Source of the DNA: Halictus rubicundus
Taxonomy: Eukaryota; Arthropoda; Insecta; Hymenoptera; Halictidae
Length of the DNA: 64,000 nucleotides
Direction of reading: 5' to 3'
Assembly: GCF_050948215.1 (NCBI RefSeq)
Contig: NC_135150.1
Location: 22,299,943 to 22,363,942, forward strand
Shown here: positions 13,701-24,500 of the stretch, piece after piece
How positions within the stretch are numbered: position 1 is the first letter of the stretch
Layout: each line of letters starts with the position of its first letter
Notes under the pieces: model-generated
What the model was told of the DNA's origin: nothing
The model's input: only the letters and a program-made list of their open reading frames with translations
The model's database searches: none
Made by a program: the position numbers and the translations under genes

Positions 13701-15822
13701 ACTTCTTAGTAGTCCTGAGATCAGTCTACACGCAGGATAAGGCAATCAGCATAGGTTTCTGGATGATGTGGTCTGCTGTCATTATAAACGTCGGTGGGAA
13801 ATTCCTGTACGATACAATAGCCCAGCTAACCTGCCAGTACTGGGGAACCCAAAAAACGAAGTGCCACCTCCATCAAAGTTTAAAACTGGGAAACTATCTG
13901 TGCTACCTGACGGCAACCATCTTGGTCTTGAGTGCCCTGATCAAAGTCATTTTATGGTACTTCTGCAAGAACGTGCACCTCTACGCGCAACAAACCAAGG
14001 ACACCTCGACTGGCACTGAAATGCAACGACTGATGTCGAGACTGGCCGGAAAGCAAACGCAACCAATCGGTGGAACCAATAACAGTAAATTATATCGATT
14101 ATCAAATTGTTCATGCGCATCGTCGATATCACAATCGTGCGATATATAAAAAAAATAGGGGATAGCGATTTTCTTATTTCGAAATGAAAAGCGTCGTCTT
14201 ATATCGGAATAAAATTCCGAATAAAGAATAGAGTCGGAAAAGAATAAAATCACCCAATGACTCCGGCATAGCGTACGGAGGGTTAAGAGGCTGTAGAAAT
14301 TATAAAAAAAATATATACAATAATTTTGATGACTATGCCGGAGTCATTGAGTGACTTTATTCTTTTCCGACTTTGTCCTTTACTCGGAATTTTATTCCAA
14401 TATAACGCGACGCTTTTCATTTCGAAATAAGAAAATCGCTATCCCCTATTCTTTTTTTTTTTCATCCGAAGTACGATGAGAACCAGTCCCAAACCATCGC
14501 CCTATATCGAAAGAAAGCTGTAGTGAAATATCTGTAACTGAAATAACTGTAGGCCTGGTACTCGCAGGCGTCCGGGGGTTAAAATCAGAAACAAGTAGTA
14601 AAAGTCGAAACTTTATATGCATAGCGTAGCCATTCTTTTAAAGTGTAAATTTCTATAACATATTATTATTTCTAGAAACCTAAAACCTACAGCATATGGT
14701 TACTTACTGTTGTATGAAAAAATCTTTTCACAGTTCCCACTAATTTTCTGAAAGCTTCGTTTACACGTCATGTAGTAAACCAACTCTTCTAGATTGTTGA
14801 AAAGATCTCGAAAAAATCTCGGAAAAAAGTTACTCCGTTTTGAAGGGTGCATGGAGACTGTTTTGACCGTCTGTAGTTTGATCTTAACTCGATCACGACT
14901 CAACCGTAACATTAAAATTGAATTCGCAGACAACACGGTGCAGGTGGAAGTAACGAACGAGCCAGCACCGAAACCGTCAGAAGGAGAAGACGAACAGCGA
15001 CAGAACGAGTCTGTGCCCTTGAAATACGGCCCCCTGGGTCCAGGTGATCGTCGAACAGGTTCGAAGTCATCCCTGAGCCAAGCATCGCACTCTCGGCGGT
15101 CCGACGTACGAACTTTGGACTCCGAGGACGATTTGAGCACCAGCGACGAGGAGGGCAAGAAAGAGTCAAGCCCGAAGGTAGCCTACAGACCACTGGACAT
15201 CGACTCCGACGTGGAAAGTGACCTAAGCAGCACGGCCCCAAGGTCGCGCAAACGAATCCACAGCAAAGACTACGACCGCGTGTACAAGGACCCAAGTCCG
15301 TCCGTTCTAAAACCGTCGTCGAAACGCGAATTCCCTGACCCTGCTAACTACGACGATCCAAGACTATCCAGAAGACTACAATCTGATCAGAACGGCTACG
15401 AGGATGGCTCCAGGAAGACCAACAGCTTCGAGTACTCGAGGAATGATAAAGAACGACAAGGTGATTTCAACGAAGTTGGAATACCTGTAGCCGATGACTG
15501 TCCTCCGAAAACCTCGGACACACCGTTCATCAAGGACGTGAAGTCGCTGATCAATCAATATGAGCACAATTCTGACCAGCCTGATGGGGACGCCGAGTCC
15601 GTGAAGTCTACGGAAAGCGGACGTTTGCAGTATAGAGTGGTTGCTGGTATTCCCCTGGTTGCTATGGCGTCCGCCAGACAGTCTAGAGGACCTTCTTCGT
15701 CGGGGTTCAGCAGCTTCAGCGATGGCAAACACCCTGAAGACCGACCCGAGTCCCGTCAGAGCAACAGCCCGAAAAAGTCCGTCGACAAGGGCAGTAAAGG
15801 AACGTTGCACACGGATTTCTAG
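7526..15822 (+). CDS. Gene 1: divergent organic anion transporting polypeptide (OATP/SLCO), 975 aa, 9 coding exons
   Basis: Predicted coding exons are 7526-7784, 9218-9430, 9752-10010, 10892-11033, 11630-11924, 12517-12709, 12870-13110, 13652-14084 and 14930-15822. They total 2928 bases with phases that close exactly. The protein has 12 hydrophobic segments and the OATP signature core IGAWWLG (about residues 260-266). A cysteine-rich Kazal-like extracellular loop lies at about 440-525 between TM9 and TM10. A long hydrophilic tail runs from about 640 to 975. The usual RGHRPRW motif after TM2 is replaced by WGDRIHRVAW. The family imports amphipathic organic anions at the plasma membrane; the substrate here is unknown. 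ATG at 7526 is preceded by an in-frame TAG 12 codons upstream, but an upstream exon is not excluded (possible acceptor at 7502-7503). It may belong to the insect Oatp30B-type group, which I cannot confirm. Confidence 0.88.
8567..8930. repeat. Pyrimidine-rich low-complexity tract in gene 1 intron 1
   Basis: The plus strand is dominated by C and T (repeated CCCTCTC, CTTCC and TCACCC runs), with no clear unit length. Long open frames through it on both strands are composition artefacts. Confidence 0.6.
9218..9430 (+). CDS. Gene 1 coding exon 2
   Basis: Acceptor TTTCACAG|AATGG and donor GCAG|GTAAGC. Encodes residues 87-157 with TM2 (starting WVLAIPDL) and TM3, including the WGDRIHRVAW variant of the OATP loop motif. 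Confidence 0.87.
9752..10010 (+). CDS. Gene 1 coding exon 3
   Basis: Acceptor TTTTTCCAG|ACGAT and donor CTCAG|GTGAGC, phase 1 in and phase 2 out. Encodes TM4 and TM5 with the conserved SYLDDNTKKK loop typical of OATPs. Confidence 0.88.
10242..10729 (+). mobile_element. Internally deleted mariner element with a transposase N-terminal remnant
   Basis: About 490 bp in gene 1 intron 3. The left end GGGGGACCCGAATGTAATG mirrors the right end CATTACTTTGGGGTCCCCC, and TAA flanks both sides. An open frame at 10365-10622 contains HIWHCMLYEFRKDNNVA and ends ELSEKLHLP, resembling the N-terminal helix-turn-helix region of mariner transposases. The catalytic DDD part is absent, so the element is not autonomous. 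Confidence 0.65.
10892..11033 (+). CDS. Gene 1 coding exon 4 (OATP signature)
   Basis: Acceptor TGGCTCAG|GTTAG and donor TCTCAG|GTAACT. Encodes residues 245-291 with REHIGAWWLG, the superfamily signature at the start of TM6. Confidence 0.88.
11630..11924 (+). CDS. Gene 1 coding exon 5
   Basis: Acceptor GTACCAG|GTCGTT; donor ACAA|GTAAGA, phase 1. Encodes the central cytoplasmic loop, TM7 and the start of TM8. An alternative in-exon GTAACA donor at 11918 gives the wrong phase. Confidence 0.84.
12013..12372. repeat. Diverged tandem duplication in gene 1 intron 5
   Basis: Two diverged copies of a unit with a period of about 210-216 bp. Copy 1 (from 12013) and copy 2 (from 12229) share GAATT.CTG.AATG.GGACTT, AAAAATTCAATGCAATTTT, CATATTTTC.ATATC and AATGTAAAAGA.TA.GTTTT in the same order. 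Confidence 0.6.
12517..12709 (+). CDS. Gene 1 coding exon 6
   Basis: Acceptor TTGTTTCAG|ACGTTG; donor GGACA|GTAAGT, phase 2. Encodes TM8-TM9 and enters the extracellular loop with its first cysteine. Confidence 0.86.
12870..13110 (+). CDS. Gene 1 coding exon 7 (Kazal-like loop)
   Basis: Acceptor TTTTTTCCAG|CATTT; donor TTTGAG|GTGAGT, phase 0. Encodes 80 residues with ten cysteines, including FRPVCE and SPCHAGCH, the Kazal-type hallmark of the fifth extracellular loop of OATPs. Confidence 0.9.
13652..14084 (+). CDS. Gene 1 coding exon 8
   Basis: Acceptor TTGTTTCAG|CTCGG; donor AACA|GTAAAT, phase 1. Encodes TM10-TM12 and the start of the cytoplasmic tail. The frame also runs on past the donor for about 60 bases before a stop, so an unspliced, short-tailed isoform is formally possible. 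Confidence 0.87.
14150..14458. repeat. Long foldback (inverted repeat) in gene 1 intron 8
   Basis: Arms of about 122-126 bp (14150-14271 and 14333-14458) are near-perfect inverted complements around a 60-bp loop. They share AGGGGATAGCGATTTTCTTA, TTTCGAAATGAAAAGCGTCG and ATGACTCCGGCATAG. The element starts only about 65 bp after the exon 8 donor. A transcript of this intron would form a long hairpin. Confidence 0.85.
14930..15822 (+). CDS. Gene 1 coding exon 9 (cytoplasmic tail)
   Basis: Acceptor AATTCGCAG|ACAAC, then 296 residues to a TAG stop. The product is hydrophilic and rich in Ser, Asp, Glu, Arg and Lys, with acidic patches such as SEDDLSTSDEE and no membrane segment. It ends in HTDF, which fits the class I PDZ-ligand pattern (S/T-x-hydrophobic). 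The open frame extends upstream of the acceptor, but that part is intronic. Confidence 0.85.
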
Positions 15823-16187
15823 TGACAGAGGTTTCGGGTTACCTTGTTAGAGGACGGGATCAAGTGACAAACAATCGTTTCACGTTGTTATACTGCCTGT
15901 AATTTTTAATGTTTTGTATCAGAGTGCGTAGAAAGATTTTATTTATTTAACACATCCGATTCTTTCCCTGCTGCCTATTCTATGTACAGTGTTCAGTAGA
16001 ACGTTATTGGATTCATTGCAACGCATCGCTTGTTGCATTTGCGAAGTTTTTTTTATGACATTGTAGTTACAACATTGTTGGTTCTTTTTTTTTTTTTTTT
16101 TTGTTAATGTACGAGGATGATTATGTGAATGCAGAGTGAAGCTCTTTATAGAAAATACAAATTTTCTAAGCCGAATCTTCCTATTGC
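15823..16187 (+). other. Predicted 3' UTR of gene 1
   Basis: Sequence between the TAG stop and the AATAAA at 16188. It is AT-rich, with a poly-T run at about 16087-16102 and no open frame of note. The extent is inferred from the polyadenylation signal. Confidence 0.5.
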
Positions 16188-16193
16188 AATAAA
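16188..16193 (+). terminator. Polyadenylation signal, gene 1
   Basis: Canonical AATAAA about 370 bp downstream of the gene 1 stop codon, on the coding strand. Confidence 0.6.
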
Positions 16194-16609
16194 TTCCCTA
16201 ATCGATCAAAGAAATTCTTCCCTTATATTGTTTCTCGTCAAACTATGTATGAAAATGTGACATTTGCATAAAGATTCAAGGGCTAGTAATTGGATATGGT
16301 ATGGAATAAAAGTATGAGGAGATACAATGCGAAGAGTATGATACTTGAACGGTAATTTGTCCGACAATGGAGCAGTGGTTGAACAACTTTGTGTCATTTC
16401 GTTGATTGATTAAGGTGTGGATGATACAGAATGATTAAAAATTGGTGACACGGGCTCGAGATAAGAGCGAATGTTTTGGAATGATGAAAAATTACTCGAC
16501 AATGTTGATAAAAGAGTTCTTCGCTGTATCATTGAAATTTTATATGGTACAATTCACCCTGTAAGTATTCTTAGAATAAGGATTTTAATAAAATCTGACA
16601 GAAACAACA

Positions 16610-16776
16610 CTTCAACCTTGGATTTCTATAAGAGGGGGATTGCAAATTTGCAGGAAAGATGGCAAACTGTCCTTGATAATGATGGAGATTATATAATTAA
16701 ATAAGAAATAAAAACTTGAATTTACTACGAAGTTTGTTTTAGATTTCAAAATAATTGATTACTTATGGGTCCCCCT
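16610..16776 (+). mobile_element. Mariner transposase C-terminal remnant
   Basis: A frame ending in a stop near 16704 reads LDFYKRGIANLQERWQTVL followed by DNDGDYI, matching the conserved C-terminus of mariner transposases (FYxxGIxxLxxRWxxxxxxxGxY). It is followed by an inverted-repeat end GGGTCCCCCTAA, identical to the right edge of the element at 10242-10729. The rest of the transposase is missing or unrecognisable, so this is a dead 3' fragment, probably of the same family. Confidence 0.65.
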
Positions 16777-16960
16777 AATATTTGCTTTTGCCTACACTTA
16801 ATTATAACAAATACTTGCTTGCTTGTATACTTACTCTGTTGTATAACCTTAACCGGATTGTAATTATTAAAAAAAAAAGGGAACAAATGTGTACGTAGCA
16901 CTTTGTCCAAAATACAGACAATTTTTATTTCGCATTAAAGTCCGTTAAACTTCTTTGAAA

Positions 16961-17524
16961 TACAGTGAATTCTCGATATATGTCAACAATACGAGTCTTG
17001 CCAGCGTCGTGTATTGTCCAGGAGACACACCCGAGCTGTATTATGTTTGCACTCCTCGGCATAAAATACAACAAATATCTCGGACTAGCAGAAGTTACAA
17101 AAAATGTAATGAGGAGAGACGAAATGCGCAATACTTCATGCACAAGGAAATCATATTGAAAACTTACTGTAGCCCTCGTCAATAATGAATACTTGTAAAC
17201 ATATTGGCAAGAGGTATTCAAAGTATTTCTTCAATTTCTGACCTTGTGTAACCTTGAAGGTCGTTATGTCATATACGAATGAATTCATTTTGGCACACGC
17301 TTTCATATGATGTAAACGAATACATAGCATTCCATTTCGATAATTGAAGGTCACCTTCATTTCTACAATAATACTGCAGATAAAAAAACTTACAGCCATC
17401 ATTATATTGCTTGCTAGAACAGTATAACCATTTCCTCTTTCATTTTTTTCTAATGTTTACTAGTTGCAAGAAAAACGCTGGCTAGTGTTAGCATGAACAC
17501 CCTGTATATAGAGAAATCACTGTA
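16961..17524. repeat. TACAGTG-family MITE, interrupted copy 2
   Basis: The left part (16961-17060) matches the family from TACAGTGAATTCTCG through the CTCCTCGGC core. The right terminal repeat AGAGAAATCACTGTA appears only at 17510-17524. The roughly 445 bp between does not resemble the family, so the copy has been invaded or rearranged. Confidence 0.5.
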
Positions 17525-18165
17525 GTCACTGTTTCGATCATGCACTCCGGTCTTTCCCATCGAAGCAGTCTACCAATGAACAACCCTGCAGAATCTCGTC
17601 TACGACCAGTACAGTTTTATTTCCAAAATCCTTTGGCAGGTTTGTATCTTCGGTACACAATTAGTATCATAACGCTGATCACAATTTTTATCTGTTTCCT
17701 TAGACTAATCGCGCGCTGGAACGCGTCCCGCGAAAACGCCACGCAGTTCCGATAATTTACAGAAGCGAGTTACGCGAGCGTATCGCGATTGCGCCATGTA
17801 TCGTACCGTCAAACGTGTAATAAGAACGCATCCTATCGTTGCATAACGCACAGAGAAATTGGTTGTCCGTTATCACGCTTTTTATGTACATACGATCACA
17901 ACGACCGATCGACACGAAGTTTCCCAAATCACTGTCAAAATTCTCTTCTGACATGCAACGTTATTTTAACGTACACCTTGTACGTAATGGTTTCCGGGTT
18001 GTATCATGGGCAATGACAAGAAGACGAGGACAATAGAAATCTGAAATCCGCCGTTCCTATTTCGTCTCGGACGCCGTGGACGAACCGACCAACAACGGCG
18101 AGTTCTATCCGAGGTACTACGAGTTTTTAAATATCTAAGAAAATGCTTAAGGTACTTGTAAAGTC
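17525..18165. other. Spacer between convergent genes 1 and 2
   Basis: No coding exon recognised. The short frames here have no family resemblance. The two genes' polyadenylation signals face each other about 2 kb apart. Confidence 0.5.
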
Positions 18166-18171
18166 TTTATT
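18166..18171 (-). terminator. Polyadenylation signal, gene 2
   Basis: AATAAA on the minus strand about 280 bp after the gene 2 stop codon. It implies a short 3' UTR that includes the adjacent (GA)n tract. Confidence 0.55.
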
Positions 18172-18202
18172 CGTCGGCTCTCTCTTTCGTCACTGTCCTC
18201 AT

Positions 18203-18213
18203 CACTCTCTCTC

Positions 18214-18275
<62 letters not shown>

Positions 18276-18302
18276 TCTCACTCTCTCTCTCTCTTTCTCT
18301 AT
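18203..18302. repeat. (TC)n / (GA)n microsatellite in the predicted gene 2 3' UTR
   Basis: About 100 bp of TC repeats with a few interruptions on the plus strand, read as GA repeats in the gene 2 transcript between its stop codon and polyadenylation signal. Confidence 0.85.
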
Positions 18303-18446
18303 CTCTTTTTCTCTTTCGCTCCCTAACGCGCGTGCTTTTCTTCTTTGTTTCATTTTTCTATTCACCAACGATTTCGCTGTTCGAGCCTTTACGCCACACC
18401 ATCACGGAAACGAAGCGATCTGACCGGATCGTTTAACGACTCGCTT

Positions 18447-18568
18447 TCAAAGCGTCTCCCCGGGTTCCTCGGCTATGTCTTTCAGCTCGATCTCCTCGTC
18501 GAAGATCTTTACATCCTTCACGAAATACCAGACGCCGATGTCGAACAGCGTGCCGATCGTTACGAAGC
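18447..18568 (-). CDS. Oatp74D: Gene 2 coding exon 7
   Basis: Acceptor TTTCGCAG|GCTTC. Encodes TM12 and a short acidic cytoplasmic tail (KDVKIFDEEIELKDIAEE), ending at TGA. Confidence 0.88.
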
Positions 18569-21500
18569 CTGCGAAAGAAGAAATGAATGAAGCTGAAGTT
18601 AATCTTTTATCGAATAAAAATGGAATCCTTTCTTATTTTGCTTTACTTTTTTCGTAAAATTTATAATAGGAGCATTTGACCTGCGTTCAACGTGTATACT
18701 CATCATTGCTTGATTTTGATTCCGCGCCCCGTGAGGGATTTTTAAAGTTAAACTCCGAATTTGACTGGTTAAATAGGAATATGAAAGATATTTTATGTGA
18801 TCGTACAGAATGTTTCATAATGTGTGGACATAACTGCAGTAATGGCTTCAACATAGCAAAAGAAGAGAAAAAAATCCGACTAAAAGTAGACTTACTGGCT
18901 GCTGTAAAGTTCAATAGATATCTGAGGGTTTCGCCATTGTAGAGCCAACAATTCCCTGTGCCCGAACACGTTTTCCCCCAAACGAGACAGGTTTTATCTG
19001 AAACAAAATTATTTTACTGCTTCTGAAAGAATTGTTGCAAAACACACGAGAATGTCAGAGTTATCACCGCAAAGAAAAAGAGATAACAGAAACATTAGGA
19101 TTTTGTCTAAAAATAGTTCGTTACAATTAAATGATCAAAATTTACAACTTTTGGATCGTTGACATTGATCAGAAAAATTGTGTTTTGAATTTTTAAATAC
19201 AAATAAATGTTTTTTGATCAACGCTGTAACCAACAATTATTTGTCACATTGAAAATAAACATGCTTTCAACACTGTGGCTCCAATAATATGGTCACCGGA
19301 CTGCGGATTTTATCTTAAGAACTTAAAACGAGTAGAAGCGATTTAAAGCAGTGGGCAGATTGAAAAAATTAAGAAATAGTTTATTAGACATCTTAAAATT
19401 ATTAAATGAAAAATAAAATTGTTATTTAGCTTCTATTCCTTACAACTGACGGAAACCATTTTTATTTTGCACAAAATTGTCGGTCTATTGATCATCTGTT
19501 AAGTACATTTGTTAAGAAACTGCAATTGACTTTAATTTGCGTTTGGCTTTGACTTTCACTGCAATTGGTTTCACGTCGAAAAGTGTTCCTTACCCAAAAT
19601 GAATCCAAAAAGGATAGGTGAAGGTATGAACGCGAACAGGCTCATAATAGTCAATCCAAAGCCCATAGCCACCGTCTTGTCCTTCTCGTCGACGCATCTG
19701 ACGGACACCAAAAAGTTCGAGGCCCTTCCGGTCGCGCCGCTGAACTTCAATAGACAGACCACGGCCAGAAAGACGTAAAACTTGTGCATACAATCGACGG
19801 GACAGGCGCCCGGAACCGCGGTGCCTAAACTTGGTGATGCATCGGCCGAGGTGGACTCAAATGGAATTTCAGTTGTGTACACGAACGTGTCGTTCCCGAA
19901 TAAATGTCCGAATGAACGCGGGAACTTCGGCTTGATGCAACTGCAGTCGGTGTACATCTTCTTGCCGTTGCCCTGCACCTGCAAGCGAACACGGCTTATT
20001 AAGGTTTCGTCGTAGCCCTTACGTTGCAGCTGCAACGTTACATTGCATATTGAAAGCGCAGCAACTTTAAAAATATGTTTTCAAAATTTCACAATTTCAT
20101 TCGAAGGAATAACAAAATTACAGCTAGTTCGGAGCGACACGCCAAAGACTAGATACGTGAAACAACGCTAATTCTATCAGGATACTCGTTTATTTTTAAT
20201 TGTATTTTTATGAAACTTTTGCCAACATACTCATCACATTTTTCTGATTCAAATGATTCCAAACACGAGACAATTCGGATCGTATTTGTTCGTTTAATTC
20301 ACGGTACAGTAGAACCTCGATTATCCGAACTGATCGAAACACGCGTTTCACGTGTAAACAATCTAAAACGATGCATGTACAACGAGGTATTCAAAAAGGT
20401 TTGATCTGACACTGTAACTATGTAGTTTCCATTGATTAGTTCGGATAATCGAGGTTCTACGGTTTCTATTAAATTAAACAGGTAAATATGCTCCGAATAG
20501 TAGGATGTTGGGTATCATTTTAATCAGAAAAATCTCACGAACACGATGATAATGATTTAATAAAAAAATAATTAAAAACAAACATTTCTGTCTGGATGCA
20601 TAATATAATTTTTTTCTATCAAATGAATGAATGAATAGTTTAAGTTTATGAAACGTAAATAAATATTTCGATATTTTCATGTTATTATATAATTATCGCT
20701 TAAGTGACCACCGCTCTCCCCTGCTACTGTAACTACCAAATCTGAAACCTTAAGAGACGTAGATATCGAACCTTCAAGTTTCGACAGCCAGCGTGGCAAG
20801 CAGAGATGAAGGTATGGCCGTCCTCGGAGCATACCGGATTATAAGTAACATAGTCGCAGTGGCATTGTTCGTTACACGGTAGCAGAGTATTGAACGCGCC
20901 ATCTGATTGCATGGCGATCTGGTTGTCATTGGCGGAGCATCCGAGGAAAGCGTACGAGATCATCCCCATAACCGATATAGCTCCGACCATCACGTTCCAC
21001 GCGGCTAGATACCTAGCCTTGGGCTTGTACTTGGAGATGACCAACCCGGAGAGGAGGATGCCGAAGGCGCTGAAGACCAGGCCGACTGTTCCGGTGATCA
21101 ACGAAGAAACGGAAGCAGACTGCTTGTACTGTGTCTCGATGTACTTCGGCATGAAGATCCAATAAGGCATGTATCCCATGAAGTAGAACACGGTCGCCAG
21201 GTTGTTGCACATCAGGGTCGTGTTCGTCAGAAGACGTTTGAACGTTCGGATCATGTCGGAAAGGGAGGCAGGCAACTCCGGTTCTTGTTCGGCTTCCATG
21301 TTGGTCGCTGACTTGTTCCGCTCCGAGGCCAAAGCTTTGCGAGCCGCCGCTCTGGGCAGGGTCTTTGGGAAAAGAGCGATCACGCTAGCGAAGATGAAGA
21401 GGAGGATCGCTAGGATGATCCAGCCGAGCCACCAGGCACCCAGCCACCTGTTCTCGTTTAAATGAATTTGTGTGATTAGTCGGGATAAGGTAGTTATAAC

Positions 21501-24500
21501 TTCAATAAAATTGTGAAAAAACGAGTAAGACCTGGGAAAACGCGCCCCTTGCTTTCGACTCATGCCCTACGCCATTCTATTCGTTTTGACATGCTGAACA
21601 CATATAACGGGCAAACTTATTAAAAAATTATTTTCTGTATAGGATATAGAAAGGTCAAACGGGCAAACTTATTAAAAAGTTATTTTCTGTATAGAATATA
21701 GAAAGGTCGGAATTTCTGAAATCTTTAATATTGTCGAATGTGAGAACTTTAAACATTGCTCGCTTGCTTCGGTCGCTCGAAAAAAACTAACCCAAATCAA
21801 CACTATTAACTAATGGATTTACGGTAAGTTTTGAATTGGTATTTGTCTGAGTTCGTTTTTTTTCCAGCGATCAACTCTGATGAGTCTCACATTCGTCAAT
21901 ATCTCGCGGTAGTTTTTCGCGAATATCTCGAAAACAATTCATTTGCGCCAAAAATGACACATACATTTTGTGTTCAGCATGTCAAAACGAATAGAATGGC
22001 GTAGGCCATGTGTCGAAAGGAAGGGGGGGCGTTTTCCCAAGTTCAGCCAGAAAACGGATCTAAAACGAAACTAAAATCATTTGACCGATAGAGGATATTT
22101 ATCACAACTTTTGAGTCAGTCGGTTAATTGTTTTATACCTTGGGTCCTGCGTGGTGATGGTGGGCGTCAATGTCGGACTAATGTAGAACTTGAGAGCGAA
22201 TGATGCGATGCCATAACCGATCGCCGGGCCCAGCATCCTCAAAAAATAGGAGAAACTGATCAACGCCGGTGTCTTCGATTTCTTGATGTTGTCGTCCATG
22301 TAAGACACTCCCAGAGTGTAATAAAGCGACCCCCCGACCCCGGACACCAGCTGCGCAATGAACAGCAACGCTTGGGGTGCAAAATTTCCTTCCTCGTTTT
22401 CGCAGTCATTCTCCCGACTATCCTTCCCGAGACATAGGAACTTCCGTTGTTTGTCAGGTACATGACTCGCGTTCATGCCCAGCGGCTTCGCCCCGAACTC
22501 CTTGGTGAGCAACAGAGCGTCTTCGCCAGGCCCGTACAAGAAGTGAGGCAGCATCGTCAGACAGCAAAAGAGGACAACCTTAACGAGAAGAGCAAACAAA
22601 GCTTTTATTGACACCAGTCGATCGATAAACACGGATTTACTGTGCGGAATTTGTTACCGCGAGATTATGCACTTGAATGATCTGGCGGCCATGTAATTAT
22701 AGGGTCAAGCAAATCGATCAGATTAACAAATGCGTTCGTTGAGAATGTACTATTTCTGAACTGTCTTCGCTAATAATTATTTTAAATGATGCGAATTTCG
22801 GACATTCCTCTCTTAAAAATTATACGATGCTAATCCTAGAGTTTTAGTCGCAGTTTCTAAGACTTGAATAAACAAACTGTAATGCATTTATAACATCACA
22901 TCTTAGGCTGCGTATCTTTATGCAGAATGAGAATTATTTGCCTCGATTGCAAGATACTGGAAACAAATTTTATTTCTCTCTTTAATAGTGTTAAATTCGT
23001 TTAGTTAATTTTAATTAAGCTCTTTTCATTGGACGGCTTTTCGATTATGAACATTTAAGGAGACGTAGTGAAAGATTAGTAAAATTAAGAAGAAAGAGAA
23101 AAATTTAGAAAAGGTGACAGCGAACTCGAGTGAATTAATTAATTAATTCGTCATCCCCAGTTAAAAGGTTCAATTCTTTTAATATTTCCACTTTTTGAAA
23201 TTTCACTCGTCCATTGATGTCACGAATTCGATTATTAAAAAAGTCAAATTTACAAAATAAACGTGAAGACATCAAGTATTTAACAGCGTTCACAAACAGG
23301 AAATGAATTTTCACCCGGAAGAACGTATGAATGAACTAAAATTCTACAATTTCGAATGATAATATTAATTGTTTACTGAAAAATAATCTGGTATAATATA
23401 TTCTCACATTCTTCTATTGTGATCTCTCGAGATGGAGTTTTTTAAAAGATTACAATGCTCAATAAATTTTTCAGAAATACCTAAACTAGAGTATAAATTC
23501 ATATATTCAAAAAATTTCTTACAGAGATCCGTGTTTCTAACTGTTATTTTATATTTGTCCCATCGTTCGACAATTGAATTAAAAAGAATTCGTGTCGCTC
23601 ATTTCACCCCATGGAACTAAATCGAAAAATTCCTCTTATCTAAACTTTAATCAGGAGTGAACATTAAGCATACAAAATTGAAGTAGATTGTTTAACACAG
23701 TTGAACGAAGTGGGCTTATTCAGTTCACTATGTTATCGATTGATCGATATCTCGAGAAATTATTGAAAAATATTAACTCTGTACGTCATAATTGTACTTT
23801 ACGAACCGATTTGACATAACGTTGTATCGGTATATGTTTAGTATTAAACAAATTTTGTAGCCTGCAGTTTACAATAGTCTGCGATCCATACAGCGGCGAT
23901 AATAAAGGTACATACATTCTTTGATATTTATTTTCTGATATTTACATTGCTGTCGCCGAACGGGATCTTGGAAAATGCCGTCTGTTTTTTTAGATCTCTA
24001 CGTTCGAGATTGTTAGGGACGATTGTCTGGAAACACATACTTACTGCGCCGTTATCTAAACGATTTCTGTGACAATAATTCACCGAGCATTCAACTGTCT
24101 TATATACGATAAATCGCGGGTAATTAATTGATGAGCGGTGACGGGAGCGTTAATAATGTTACCGAAACCAGCTTTTCCGGTAGGCACAGATTTCCAGAGA
24201 TCTTTTTCGCATGACGATTATTGCTAGACTGCAAATTTTTGTGCAAAATAAAAATGATCTATATTAACTTCGGAGCCATATAAAAATTTCTTTTGTTCCT
24301 TAATAATTGTAGAAGATTTGTAGTAATATATTGACAGATAGTTTTTGTCATGAATGTATAAAAATCGCAATCTAATAAATGGTAATAAATCTGCAGAAAA
24401 TGAATTTTGTAATTTATAAGAAGAATTATGTAAGAAAACATATTTTCTCACAAACTTTTATGTGGGTACTGAATTCTTTGCTGATTCGTGTATATTTGCA

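Noticed and set aside
14794..14929. Upstream part of the exon 9 open frame as coding sequence
   Set aside because: A strong acceptor at 14929/14930 joins in phase with exon 8; the preceding codons are intronic.
18143..18436. Long Ser-Leu / Arg-Glu repeat proteins across the TC tracts (also at 27.5-28.4 and 29.4-30.0 kb)
   Set aside because: These frames are produced by (TC)n microsatellites, which read open in several frames on both strands.
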